A stretch of 64,000 nt of DNA from Alloascoidea africana (lineage: Eukaryota; Ascomycota; Alloascoideomycetes; Alloascoideales; Alloascoideaceae): the NCBI GenBank assembly GCA_030581615.1, contig JAKTTT010000056.1, positions 1 through 64,000 of the forward strand, given 5' to 3'. Position numbers and translations under genes: made by a program. The first letter of the stretch is position 1. Each line of letters begins with the position of its first letter. The notes beneath the pieces were generated by a model, which searched no databases, was not told where the DNA came from, and saw nothing but the letters and a program-made list of their open reading frames with translations. Below are positions 9,968 through 20,809 of the stretch, one piece after another.

Positions 9968-12145
9968 CACTTTACACGAAGAATTGAGTAGGTTGGCATG
10001 TGGAATTGTGGAATAGCACATTTTGTGAACTGGAGCCAATGGTTGGCTAGATAGGCCAAGAAATGGGAAACGATCAGCGCAAAAAAGGTGGGAAGAAAAA
10101 AAAAAAGCGAGGCAGGACAAAAGACTAGAGGGAATTGGCTAGTAGAGGGTGACTACGAGAACAAGACCAGCCCCGTGCCCGTTGTTTATGGAGCAGATAT
10201 GTCCATGGGCATGAGATTAAACTTGAATCTTGAATCAAGAACTTGAAAGCGAAAGATGGAGGGTTTATTGTTTTTATTTTTCAGTTTTGCTTTCACATGT
10301 AATGGGTACATGCGTGCTGGGCCAGTGTCTGTGTCAGTGTCCGTGTCTGTTGTGTTCTGTTGTAGGAGTACGGTACAGACTACCACGGCACACAACAGAA
10401 GAGGTTGTGGGAAGCAGCAGAGGTCTCAGACATGCGGGAGGATCTGTGGTGTAATGTGGGCTGCGGTCTCCTGTGCGGTGGCTATTTAAATACTCCGCCA
10501 GTGCCTCAGAAAAAGGCAGACTTACGGCGCTTGGTGGGGAGCAGGGGGCACAGAAGCTGGGATGGCACGCTAGCGGGAGGCGATCTCCGGCGGCGCTTGC
10601 CGAATACCAAGTACTGGGCTATGTGTTTGATCCATCGAGCACCGAGATGAGAAGAATTGGCGATGGTGGTAGAGCTGGAGGAACATGTAGGGAAACTTCT
10701 GTTGCTGTATGGAATCCAGGTAAAGCCTAAGTCTAAGTTCCAGCAAAAGACACAACATACAGAGAAGCTCTTTTCTTTGCAATGCACGCCCCGATGTCCA
10801 GTTCACAGAGTATAGAGCATAGAACACAGAACACATAGTTTACCTTCCACAGAACACGCTTCACGTTGCGTACCTCCCAGCTTAAGTTTTTCCAGCATTG
10901 GTTCAGGGTTCTCCGTTCAGTTCGGTGCGTGCGGTTTCCCCATTTCCCGATGCGCTTCCAAACTGCTTCATCTTAGTCTCCCAGTGGGTGGGTGATTGTA
11001 GAGCAGTGAGTAGTTAAAAATCCAAGCCTATATTAATGTTTATGCCCCTACTCCCCTGATTATCCTTTTCTCTTTAGTGGTCTTTTCGCTTTTGTTCTCA
11101 CTTTCGCTGGATTTATCGATCGTACAAAATGAATCATGCTGGGTTCCGGATATAGGCTATTGCAGCTCAGGTAAGGACGTACGATCTGCATGAATGTCCA
11201 TGCGGTCCACAATCTGACAGGCGGTAACCGGGTAAGCGCATAACATATGCATTAACATATGCAAAAAAAGTCCATGCGGCACTGCATGGAATGATCGAGT
11301 GTCGAATTTTGTTGTACATGGAGAACAGAAACACAACATTCTGGGTGTAACTGCAGCCATAGTTGGAGCAATAGTTGAAGCGATAGCGACAACTATGGAC
11401 ATGGATGAGCATTGACATGGAGATGGACATCGACATGAGAATGAATTATATCCACCACAATATCTACATCTATGACTATTTCAATTGCGGGAGGAAACAG
11501 AGTTTTTTGATGAAGGATCAACGCTGGTCTCAGTTTGTTACACAATATTATTATTTCTTCAACCAATAATGTGCATGGATGATGCGGTCCTTGTGTTGGC
11601 TTTTTTTTGCCTCCTTTAATTAAGCATATATATATTTGTCTATGTTGTAATCATGCAACCAAACAAATCAAATCAAAATCGAATGAATAAAGATTTTTGA
11701 AATTGATTTAGATCCATTGACACCGAACAAAAAATCTATGTTTGGTGAGAATGCTACACTGTAAATTAGAAACCAATCGACCCATTACTCATCATCACAA
11801 CATCAGCTCATTAAATTGGATTCCGACGGATCGGATGTTGGCAGGGAGACGAGAAGGAGTGTTTCAAACAGTTTGTAACATGGACAGACCGCTTCGAGAC
11901 GTGTGCATGCAGTGTACACATACACTCGCACATGACCGCCGCAGGTAATATTTCCCTTTTCGGTGTCCACCCCCGAGAGGCTATGAATTAAAACAAAAGT
12001 GACAGAAACAAGGTAAGGAGCCAGAATGCAGGTACGGGTTGTAAACTGGATAGCCTGTTTTGTTATATTGTATTTGGAGGAGGAAGGGGCTGGCTGGTTG
12101 ATCTCAGGTGATTATGGTTTATGATTTGTGAAGATGATATTTCTG
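9968..12145. other. Long intergenic region upstream of the APSES gene
   Basis: Together with the hairpin and leader, about 2.6 kb separates the cell-wall gene from the APSES regulator. No convincing gene is seen. It has simple-sequence patches (GACATGGA-like repeats near 11400-11440 and a TATATATA run near 11627) and a GC-rich end near 12200-12370. Very long promoters and leaders are typical of EFG1-type morphogenesis regulators. Confidence 0.4.
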
Positions 12146-12174
12146 CTACTGGACGATCTGTGATCGTCCAGTAG
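12146..12174. repeat. Perfect inverted repeat: 13-bp arms, 3-nt loop
   Basis: CTACTGGACGATC (12146-12158) and its exact reverse complement GATCGTCCAGTAG (12162-12174) flank the loop TGT. As RNA this would be a strong hairpin, in the leader or proximal promoter about 300 bases upstream of the APSES start codon. It is followed by GC-rich imperfect palindromes (GGCCAGG/CCTGGCC) at about 12219-12245. It may be a leader structure, a paired binding site, or the terminator of an upstream transcript. Confidence 0.75.
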
Positions 12175-12471
12175 AAGAGTAACTGCCCAACCAGACCGCC
12201 GCCAGGTCAGGACTTGTCAGGCCAGGGTAGGCCTGGCCTGGGCTGGCCCGAGTGAGTGGGCTCCAGGGAAAGAAGCAGAAAATCGCGCTGGACCGGGGCG
12301 GAATTATAATCTCCTGCGCATGCAGCTGCACGGGTAGTACCCGCAGGACGGGCTGCGCGCGCCCTGCACGGCCCGACCCGGAAGTCCAGAAACTCTTTTA
12401 GCGGCGCTTCTGCTCAATTTTGCTCGTTCTGTCCTTCTCTTCTTTTCACACTTTCACGTTTGATTCTCGCA

Positions 12472-14478
12472 ATGTACTCCACGGGCTACTACAACCCTAA
12501 CGAACAGCCCTCCAACTACAGTTACAACTACCACCAGTCTCAGTCTCCGTCCCAGTCTCAGTCCCAGTCTCAGCAGCAGCTACAGCTACAGCAACAGGTT
12601 CAGGCTCAAGCTCAAGCTCAAGCTCAAGCGCAAGCGCAAGCTCAGGGACAAGGACAAGGACAAGGACAAGGACAGGGTCAGACTGTTCAGACCAGATCGC
12701 AACAGGCTCAACCGCAACCGCAGGCTCAGGCTCAGGCTCAGGCTCAGGGCCAGTCGCAATTGCAATTGCAATCACAGTCGCCATCGTCCACGCAACCACA
12801 GAATCAGAATCAGAACCAGAATCAGAACCAGAATCACCTCCTACAGCAGCATCAACAGGTTCAACTCCAACATCCAAACCAGCAGCAGACCCAGACCCAG
12901 ACCCAGCCTTTCCAACACCAGATCCAGCAACAGAAGATGATGGCGGCACAGTACGTCCATCCGGCCACGGCCTACCAGTACGGCTACGCCCAGTATCCCG
13001 CTTACTCCGGCTACAGCTACCCCCAGCAGCCAGCAGACTACTCGACCGGCTACGTGCCGTCCTCGCTGGCCCCGTCCCCCGTCTCCACCACGGCCAGCAC
13101 CGTCACCGCTGCCACCAGTGGCATTGGCATTGGCATGGGCACAGTGACCGCTGCTGCCGCTGGATCCAACGGCGCCGTGATGATCTCAGGCGCTCCCGGT
13201 GCCACTCCCGCTGCTGCTGGTGCTCCCGCTGGCACTGTCGCGGTCGCTCGCACGGGGATGCCCAGCCCAGCGTCCGCGGCCGGCCAGTACCCGCCGCCGG
13301 GACTGCGACCGCGCGTGACGACCACGCTGTGGGAGGACGAGAACACGATCTGCTACCAGGTCGAGGCCAACGGCGTGTGTGTCGCGCGGCGCGAGAACAA
13401 CAACTTCATCAACGGGACCAAGCTGCTCAACGTGGCCGGGATGACCCGCGGACGCCGCGACGGCATTCTCAAGTCGGAGAAGATCCGGCACGTCGTCAAG
13501 GTCGGCACGATGCACCTGAAGGGCGTGTGGATTCCGTTCGAACGCGCCCTGGACCTGGCGCAGCGCGAAAGCATTCTGGACTCGCTGTACCCGCTGTTCG
13601 TGAGAGACATCAAGCACGTGCTGTGCCCGCCGCACCCCGTCGCCGTCGGTTACCCTGCTGCTGCTGCCGCGGCGGCGGCCTGGCCGGGTTACCCGCCACG
13701 CCCCTCGGAGCACGCCCGCCCGCGAGCGACGCCGCGCGCGACGCCGTATCTGTCGCCCGTGTCCGTGGGCTCCGTGTCCGGGTCCGTGTCCGGCTCCGGT
13801 TCCGGCTCCGTGTCCGGCAGCGGCAGCTACGGTGCGGACCAGCCAGACCTCCAGGCGAAAACCCCCCAGCTGCAACACAGATCCAGCTCCAACACCCCGG
13901 TGACCCCCCAGAGCCAGAGCCAAAGCCAGAGCCAAAGCCAGAGCCAAAATGCCCAGCTGCCTGTTCCAACACCCGCTTCAACTGTCCCGACCACCTCCTC
14001 CGTCGTGACCGCTGCTCCTGTACTGGCAGCCTCCCCGAATCAAACAGGCGCCGTGAAGCAAACTGCCCAGACTTACTCCCAGATACCCGGCCATCAATAC
14101 TACCAGGCCTACGCTCCAAACTCCCAACACTATGCCTATGGCTACTCCCAGAACTCCTACTTGCCTCCTCAGCATCAGCATCAACAGCAACAGCAGCAGC
14201 AGATCCACTCGGCTGGTGCGCCATTGGCATCGCTCCCGCAATCCTCGTATACCTCCAATTCTTACAACCAAATAAACACAACTCCTGCTTACTTGGATGA
14301 CAAAAAATCCTTGACAAATACCCTTAATGGAGGAGTCCCTTCCCCTGCCCCCAACGGAAATACTGGTAAATCGGAACCCCTGGCCGTTGCTCTTGCTGCT
14401 GCCGGTGGGATCGTGAGAACGAGAAGCTACCCATACGATGACGAACCCCAATCGGTGAAAAAACAGAGAAAGGATTAG
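12472..14478 (+). CDS. EFG1: APSES-domain transcription factor, Efg1/Sok2/StuA family
   Basis: A 668-residue nuclear DNA-binding protein. The APSES domain (about 276-385) contains [46 protein letters not shown] and [13 protein letters not shown], all typical of Efg1, Sok2/Phd1 and StuA. The N-terminus is a Q-rich low-complexity region with QS, QA, QG and QN dipeptide runs; the C-terminal half has SG/SV and further Q runs. A basic [19 protein letters not shown] tail is a likely nuclear signal. I start at 12472 rather than the ATG 12 bases upstream, because MYSTGYYNP has the look of the family's N-terminus; the choice is uncertain. Such factors act downstream of cAMP-PKA in morphogenesis. CTG codons sit at invariant Leu positions. 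The central part is unusually GC-rich for the window. Confidence 0.92.
   Translation: MYSTGYYNPNEQPSNYSYNYHQSQSPSQSQSQSQQQLQLQQQVQAQAQAQAQAQAQAQGQGQGQGQGQGQTVQTRSQQAQPQPQAQAQAQAQGQSQLQLQSQSPSSTQPQNQNQNQNQNQNHLLQQHQQVQLQHPNQQQTQTQTQPFQHQIQQQKMMAAQYVHPATAYQYGYAQYPAYSGYSYPQQPADYSTGYVPSSLAPSPVSTTASTVTAATSGIGIGMGTVTAAAAGSNGAVMISGAPGATPAAAGAPAGTVAVARTGMPSPASAAGQYPPPGLRPRVTTTLWEDENTICYQVEANGVCVARRENNNFINGTKLLNVAGMTRGRRDGILKSEKIRHVVKVGTMHLKGVWIPFERALDLAQRESILDSLYPLFVRDIKHVLCPPHPVAVGYPAAAAAAAAWPGYPPRPSEHARPRATPRATPYLSPVSVGSVSGSVSGSGSGSVSGSGSYGADQPDLQAKTPQLQHRSSSNTPVTPQSQSQSQSQSQSQNAQLPVPTPASTVPTTSSVVTAAPVLAASPNQTGAVKQTAQTYSQIPGHQYYQAYAPNSQHYAYGYSQNSYLPPQHQHQQQQQQQIHSAGAPLASLPQSSYTSNSYNQINTTPAYLDDKKSLTNTLNGGVPSPAPNGNTGKSEPLAVALAAAGGIVRTRSYPYDDEPQSVKKQRKD
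12533..12930 (+). repeat. Glutamine dipeptide-repeat coding tract
   Basis: This consists of successive runs of 6-bp units, each encoding Gln plus one other residue: cagtct (QS), caagct/caggct (QA), caagga (QG), cagaat/cagaac (QN) and cagacc (QT). The pattern indicates slippage expansion. The tract lies before the DNA-binding domain and probably forms a disordered, phase-separating activation region, as known for Efg1. It also produces long open antisense frames that are not genes. Confidence 0.8.
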
Positions 14479-15065
14479 ATTTTATTGTTGAAGGACCTTT
14501 ATTTGTACTACTATTACTATTACTATTACCGACAGATGCATTATCTTGATAGAGCACCAATTGCACAATGGCAATGGATTTGGAACTGGACGTTGAAGTT
14601 AAAGTTGAACGGGGATCCTTATTTTACAAGAACAATCATACTGCAGTTGCATCATCATCATCCTTAACATTTCATGATCCTTTTATTTTATTATTATTAT
14701 TTCCTCGTCATCATTGGACTTCCTAATCCTAATACTTTTTCACTAAACTCGTGGGATCATTCAAATAGCTACATCATGATCATCAAATGTTTATCTCCCC
14801 CTTTTCCTCGAAATATTTTTTATTATTCCCGTTTTACGTATTCTTTTTTATCTTTTTTATCACTGTTTTTAACTTGCAATGTAATGAATTTTATTTCATA
14901 TTTGTTCCCCCCATACTGCTCAAAATAGTTTGAAAGATTGAATTATACAGAGATCATTCTCTCCCCCTCCCCAGTTTTGTATGTCTATACCTTTGTTAAT
15001 ATATAACCATTTTTCTACTCAATTGCAATTTCAATTTCAAGTGCCTGTTCTGCATACAACTAGTA
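14479..15065. other. Convergent 3' intergenic region (APSES / SPT16)
   Basis: This AT-rich DNA lies between two convergent genes. It contains a tactattactattac run just after the APSES stop, and T-rich stretches suited to 3'-end formation on both strands. No gene is seen. Confidence 0.5.
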
Positions 15066-18000
15066 TCAACGCTTACGCTTTCTCTCATCATACTTACTCG
15101 CCTTTTCATCCAGGTCATCCCAATCTTCCCCACTTTCCGATTCCTCCTCCTCTTCACTACCTTCACTATCAGATTCACTCTCCCCATATCCTGACCCTGC
15201 ATCACTCTCATCACTGGGATCCTCATCACTAACCTCAAACTCACTCTCTTCCTCACTCCTATCACTATCCTCACTATCCGACCCATTACTAAGAAAACTC
15301 CATCCTCCGTCCACAAAAAATTCATGTGGATCTGTCGTCACTGTCTTCATAATCGCGGCCCAGTTCAAATTCACCGCACCCTCCGTATATGGAATATCAA
15401 CCTCATCCAACCAATCCTTCACATTCTCCAAACTCTCCATTGGAATTGTATTAATATGCGTAACCGCCTTGGTGAAATCCTTGTAAACGAAAACAAGATC
15501 AAAATTCTTTAATCCAAATTGAACACGCTCCAAATGCGCAATCTCAATCTCATTAAGTGTAATCACCAAAAATGGGGGATCGATCAATTGTACCAAACAA
15601 TCCGTACTGGGTTGACAAAAAACATTGGATCGAAATGGAACTCCATCAAATCCCAAATCTCGAAATGGAATGTCCACATCAAACACTTCATTCGCAGCTT
15701 CTGCAACTTTTTCGGCAAAATTCTTAAATTCTTTGTCCAAAGCTGCCCTTCGTCTTCGTTCCTCTTGTTCTTGCTCCAATTCATCCTCATCCCCATATCG
15801 ATAACGCCGCTTACGATTCCCCGTCTCATCAATCGCCATATCCGAAGCCTCTCTGTAAAACTGAATATCCTTCGTTTTACGCTTCCCAATGATAATAGGC
15901 GTTTTCAAATGACAATGGATCACCGCAATCAATTCGGAAAAACAAGGTTGGAAGAAAAAATGCTTAATGTTCGAGAATAAAATATCAATCCGATGGTCCA
16001 GCCTTATCGGACTCTGATATCGAAGACCATTTTGATGTATTTCAACAACTCCCGCAACCCGCTTACTATCTGGTGCAGGCCTAACAAATACCGTATCAAG
16101 TCGTTGCGGTCGACGATTCTTTGCCTCGATCAATTTCGCCTGTGCAACAACGTCCTCAAACTCTTTCTTTTCACTTTCCCGTTTAACTGCTCCTTTCTTC
16201 AATTCCGTGATTTGTCGGAAAATATCTGACATACGATCAATATCTTTGCTCCTAAATGAAATACTCTTGACAAATTGCGCTTGCGCATCCTCAAATGGCA
16301 TCTCGTCCTTCTTGTTGCCACCCCCTGCTCCAGGGGAATGGAAATTTAATCGAATATAGACATAATCTCCTTCCTCATTCTTACTCCCATTTTTGTAACT
16401 GTTGATGTGGAATGGAACTGGCCGTCCACAGATTGGTAAAATGATCGTTTGATTCTTGTGATCAACATGTATCCTCAAATCCTTTACCGTAAGTGGAAGT
16501 TGTGTATCCCTCTTATAGGACTCAAATTTCTTAAATACGGGCTTCGCCTCATCCCCATTTGCCTCTTTAGAATCCTTATCAAATCGTTCCAACCCTTCAC
16601 GTTGTCGTTTTTCATGTAATTGTTTCTGGTGGTCTTTCCTCCTCAGTTCCGCCTCCTCGTCATAATTTTTGGTCTCTGTTCGTAACTTGGACTTGAGAAT
16701 CGCGGAATTTCGACTAGCAATTTCAGATTTGACCCGTTGTTCCTTTTTTTTACGGTCTGATGAGCCACCAGATGTTCCAGATCCATTACTTGCGCTCTGT
16801 GACTTTCTCGAACTCGCACCGGAACCTGACGATTTTGCAGTCTTGTTGGACTCGACAGAATTACTCTCCTTCAAATCCTCCGCATCTTCACCGTCCTCTT
16901 TAAAATAGTACGAAATCTCACCTCGCGTCTTGGGCGAATCCGTTAAAACCATACATCCCTTGCTTGTCACTAAAACTGTATCAATAAGCATCAGACTGTA
17001 AGGTTTACCACCACCACCAGCACCACCTTCCTCCAGATCTTTGAATCCGATCGAAACGTTAAATGTCATTCCGTTCTTTAAAACTCGATCGCTTTTGGGG
17101 CTAAGTAAAAAAGTCGAATCTCTAAAATCAATTCCAATCGCCCATCCCACATTTTTCGTGAAATGTGATTCCAACCCGGGCTTTTCACTCTTGATAAAAC
17201 CAATAACTCCTTCGTAAACATTCTTTGCAATTGAACCTTCAACCATCAATGAAAGCACTTTTTTCTGGACATTGATCAAAAACTCATACATTTTTTCTTG
17301 TTCCTTTGTTGGATCAATTAAATACGTTCTGCCAATGTTCGAACAATACGATTTGTATCTTAGACCAAGTGACGACAAAATAACACCAGGTTTCAACACA
17401 TTGTTATCGGAAAGTGCAGATGGTCTTAGGTCATAAACTCCACCGGATTGAACAATCGGGGTATAGCACCAATCCAACTGTCTAGGATCGAATTCCGCCC
17501 CCAATTTCAATGCCTTGGATTTGAAAAAAGCATCATCCTCAATCTTGTTCTCAACTTTTTCCGTAAATGAGGAATGTGTAATTTTCTTCTCCTCATCGAT
17601 GAATATAGACATCTTGTCTGCAAAATAGTTCGTCATGAGTCCTGTACTTGCACGAGATGCCGACCGAATCGCCTTCAACTCATCATCATCTTTGATTTCC
17701 ATACAAATCGAGAGAAACCGTGAAGCATCTACCTGTTTAAACTCTAAACTCGCCGATGCAGCTTTCCACTCGTCGATAAACTTGCCTTCAAAATGGTCCT
17801 TGATGAAAACTCCAACAGTTTGACCGGATTCTTTAATATGTCCAATAAATTCTTCAAAAATTTTGGCATTGTGATCAGCATCTTTAGACCGTGTTGATAT
17901 CACCACGTTATTACTCTGAATAGGACCCAAATATTTTGCTAAAAGAGTCCGGTTAGTCACCATTATTACTTCTCATTAGCGATTGTCAAAATGGTTTCAT

Positions 18001-18434
18001 ACCTTTTCCAGCACTGGTGATGATAAAAGTTTTCGTTTTGGTAATTAGTATGGCTGTCGATGGGAACTCGTAACCCAAAAGCCAGGTCTAAACACTAAGT
18101 GTTAGTATTTCTCCACCTGAAAACCAGCACAGTGTTTAAAAAAATTGGTCACTCGGTGGAAATTTAGTCAAAGCGAGCAATTTTTTTAAAACACGTCTAC
18201 AATCACAGCATTTTTTTGAATTCTAAAAAAGAACCAGCAAAAAAAAAAAAAAAACACAAGAAAACTTACGTGAAGAGTAGTCGTCTTCTGGTAGGGGTTA
18301 TCTTCATTTGTATTCCCAGTCACGGCCAGAATTGAAGTTGCATCTTTTAAAAAAGATTCGGATCCTCCAATGTTTCTTTGAATTAAATGGACTCTTTTCC
18401 GAAAGGCAAGACCGTCGATTTTGATTTCACTCAT
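15066..18434 (-). CDS. SPT16: FACT complex subunit Spt16 (three exons)
   Basis: A histone chaperone subunit that reorganises nucleosomes during transcription and replication. Exon 1 is 18434-18270 (begins MSEIKIDGLAFRKRV, ends NPYQKTTTLH), exon 2 is 18087-18003 (TWLLGYEFPSTA...), and exon 3 is 17938-15066. The introns are 182 nt (gtaagt...tactaac...tttag) and 64 nt (gtatga...gactaac...tttag). The joined frame gives 1040 residues, close to the 1035 of S. cerevisiae. Visible parts are the peptidase-like N-terminal domain, the middle domain with DLRIHVDHKNQTIILPI and GRPVPFHINSYKNGSKNE, the REASDMAIDETG and YGDEDELEQEQEERRRRAALDKEF stretches, and an acidic C-terminal tail ending in a basic KRKR. 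An ATG at 17963 opens a longer frame, but it lies inside intron 2. Confidence 0.96.
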
Positions 18435-19204
18435 CGTTGGATTACCAAGTGTGTGTGTGCTCGCCCAACTGGGAAGAGATGGGTGCTCAAATTGCCGACG
18501 CGTTTGCAAAAGTAGGGTAACCGTAGGACGGGTCTGAAATAAACGCTCGCACGCGTACTTTTGGGCAAGCTTGCTGATACACTGATTCTAGAAGTTGGGA
18601 AATGTGCTGACCTGTACGATTAAGTTGAGTCAATGGTTCAATGGAGAAGTTTTGCCTGACTCTTGATAACCACCTCATCACGCCTCAGTTGCCACAATTC
18701 AATTCAAGCATCACCCCGGGTGTTCCTAGCACACCAAGAAGCAACTACGCTGTCGATGCCCACTTGTACGTCTTGGGATCTCCAACCGTGATCCTAACAT
18801 GGTCAAACACTTCCTAAAAATATAAAACTGGTATTTTATCCATCCTCACTTACCAACACAAACAAATCTTAATCACAGAAAGAATCAGGACCTTTCCGTT
18901 CTGTGTATTACACTTATCCGCGTATATACAGTCACAATGCCCAGTTGGCTTATCTCATACCAAAGCGAAAAGCAGCTAAAACTTGCCTATTTGAATTATA
19001 TTCCTTTGAGATATCACTTTGAATTTAGTATTTAATCATTAACTTGGTATTTTTTTGATCCAAACACAGAAACTTTCTTGGATACTCTGCTTGCACTTAA
19101 TCCCACTAGCCTGTAGCAGAGTTACCCGGATATTGTTGTTATTCTCACCACCGTTCCACCACCAAATTCAAGGTATAACCAAAAACACCAACACGAAACC
19201 AGTA
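18435..19204. other. Divergent promoter region SPT16 / RSC7
   Basis: About 770 bases separate the two divergent chromatin genes. No coding or RNA gene is recognised. AT-rich stretches and T runs near 19020-19060 and 19280 fit nucleosome-poor promoters. Confidence 0.5.
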
Positions 19205-20649
19205 ATGGCTCGGGGAAGAAGATCAAGTATATAATGATGAAGCCAGGTACATTTTAAAGATAACACAATATCTGACCTCTTTTTTTTTTATTTCTAGCAC
19301 GACTGTCTTCAAAACATGAAGCTGAAGCAGTCGACCCAGATGGCGATACCCAGATGATAGAAACAGAAACGCCAGGCCCATCTGAAGACCATGAAAGCAC
19401 CCAGCAAGACAACAGTATGGATGAAAATCAAGCAGAAACTCCAGAAGCAGATGCACAGACACCGGGGCCCGAAGACCTCGAAGACCAGAGCAAAGGAGAC
19501 ATTTACAGCGATACTCCAGCCAAGAAGAGAGGCCGTGGAAGACCACCTTTGAAAGCCAAAGCACGAACTCCCCAAAAAGAAGGTGAAGATGATCGTACCC
19601 CGAAACGGAAACGAGGGTTTCCATCTGCCTCAAAACAACACAAATCGAGTGCAAGATCCAAACGTGTATCCACGTCTATCCCTACCGATGAGGAAGGAAA
19701 CCCGTTAGAGATTGTTAATGATGAAGCTTACTTACCTGATGACTCCAAGGGTGAAACCAAAATATCCAGCGATGGTGACCTTCTTGGTGGTAGGGAGTTT
19801 AGAACGCGAACGTTTAAAGTGCTTGGGCGAGGAGATAGACTGTACATGCTGTCGACTGAGCCTGCGCGTTGTATGGGGTTCAGAGATTCTTATCTTTTGT
19901 TTCAAAAACACAAAAAGCTGGTTAAAATTATCATCGAGAACGATGAAAAATTTGACTTGATCGATAGAGATATCATCCCCCATTCTTACAAAGGTCGGTC
20001 TATTGGCGTCGTAACCGCGCGATCAATCTTTAGAGAATTTGGATCACGAATTGTTGTGGGCGGGAAGAGGATCACAGATGACTATTACGAAGACGACGCT
20101 CGAGCACAGGGCTTTGTAGAGGGTCAATTGGCAGATCCTAATGACCGATTACCTCCTCCAGGAATACCTTACAATCAGAATCAATATGTGGCATGGCATG
20201 GAGCTAGTGCCATTTATCACCAAGCAGCAATTACACCGATTCAACGCGAGTCGTTCAAAGAATCTACCAGAAAACATAAAGTCAATCTCACGGACGAAAA
20301 CTGGATATTTGAACATGCAGTCTCGGCCAGCCAGTACAATAGTGAGATTTTGATCAAACGTGGTCGTGCTCTGAATGCTCGCGGGATATTTGAGCCTTAC
20401 ACTGGACTGAACTTCTATCCAGAATCTACGCAGTCCACTAGAGCCGTTTGGGAAAAGTTGGGGAAGGACGAAGTTAGAGAGGGAGAACAGAACAAAGTTG
20501 TGTTCCAGACTGTTCTTAGAGTGCCCAATGATGCTGTTCGAACTGGCTTGAAAGATATTCCCCCAGAGATCTTTGAACATTTGGATCCTAATATTAAGGC
20601 CGAAATTGTTAAGCAGCAGGAACGCGAAAGGCTTACCGAGCAGTTTTGA
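19205..20649 (+). CDS. NPL6: RSC chromatin-remodelling subunit Rsc7/Npl6 (two exons)
   Basis: A subunit of the RSC (SWI/SNF-type) remodeler. I propose exon 1 at 19205-19226 (MARGRRS), intron 19227-19297 (gtatat...tttctag) and exon 2 from 19298, giving 457 residues against 435 in S. cerevisiae. An alternative is ATG at 19234 with donor GTACAT at 19247; it also splices in frame (MMKPARLSS...), so the first exon needs RNA evidence. An AT-hook-like RGRGRP lies at about 85-90. The conserved Rsc7/Swp82 core (FRTRTFKVLGRGDRLYMLST, ARCMGFRDSYLLF, LPPPGIPYN) follows, with the family's usual acidic and proline-rich N-terminus. Confidence 0.88.
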
Positions 20650-20809
20650 TAGTACTGGAAATATTGTGTAACTTTAGTCAATACATTTTTTTGATCCTTT
20701 TTTAACACCCGTACATCCCACCCAACTTATTCTCAACATGCTTTCCAGCTTTTCTGTTCAAGCACAAAACTAAATGGAAAGCGGTTACGGTAGCGGTTCG
20801 TGAAACTCT

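Noticed and set aside
12497-12949. Long antisense frame opposite the APSES N-terminus
   Set aside because: It is kept open by the CAG-dipeptide repeats on the other strand and has only repeat composition.
13186-14317. Several overlapping antisense and out-of-frame ORFs in the APSES gene
   Set aside because: They are shadows of GC-rich coding sequence with the APSES domain clearly in the other frame.
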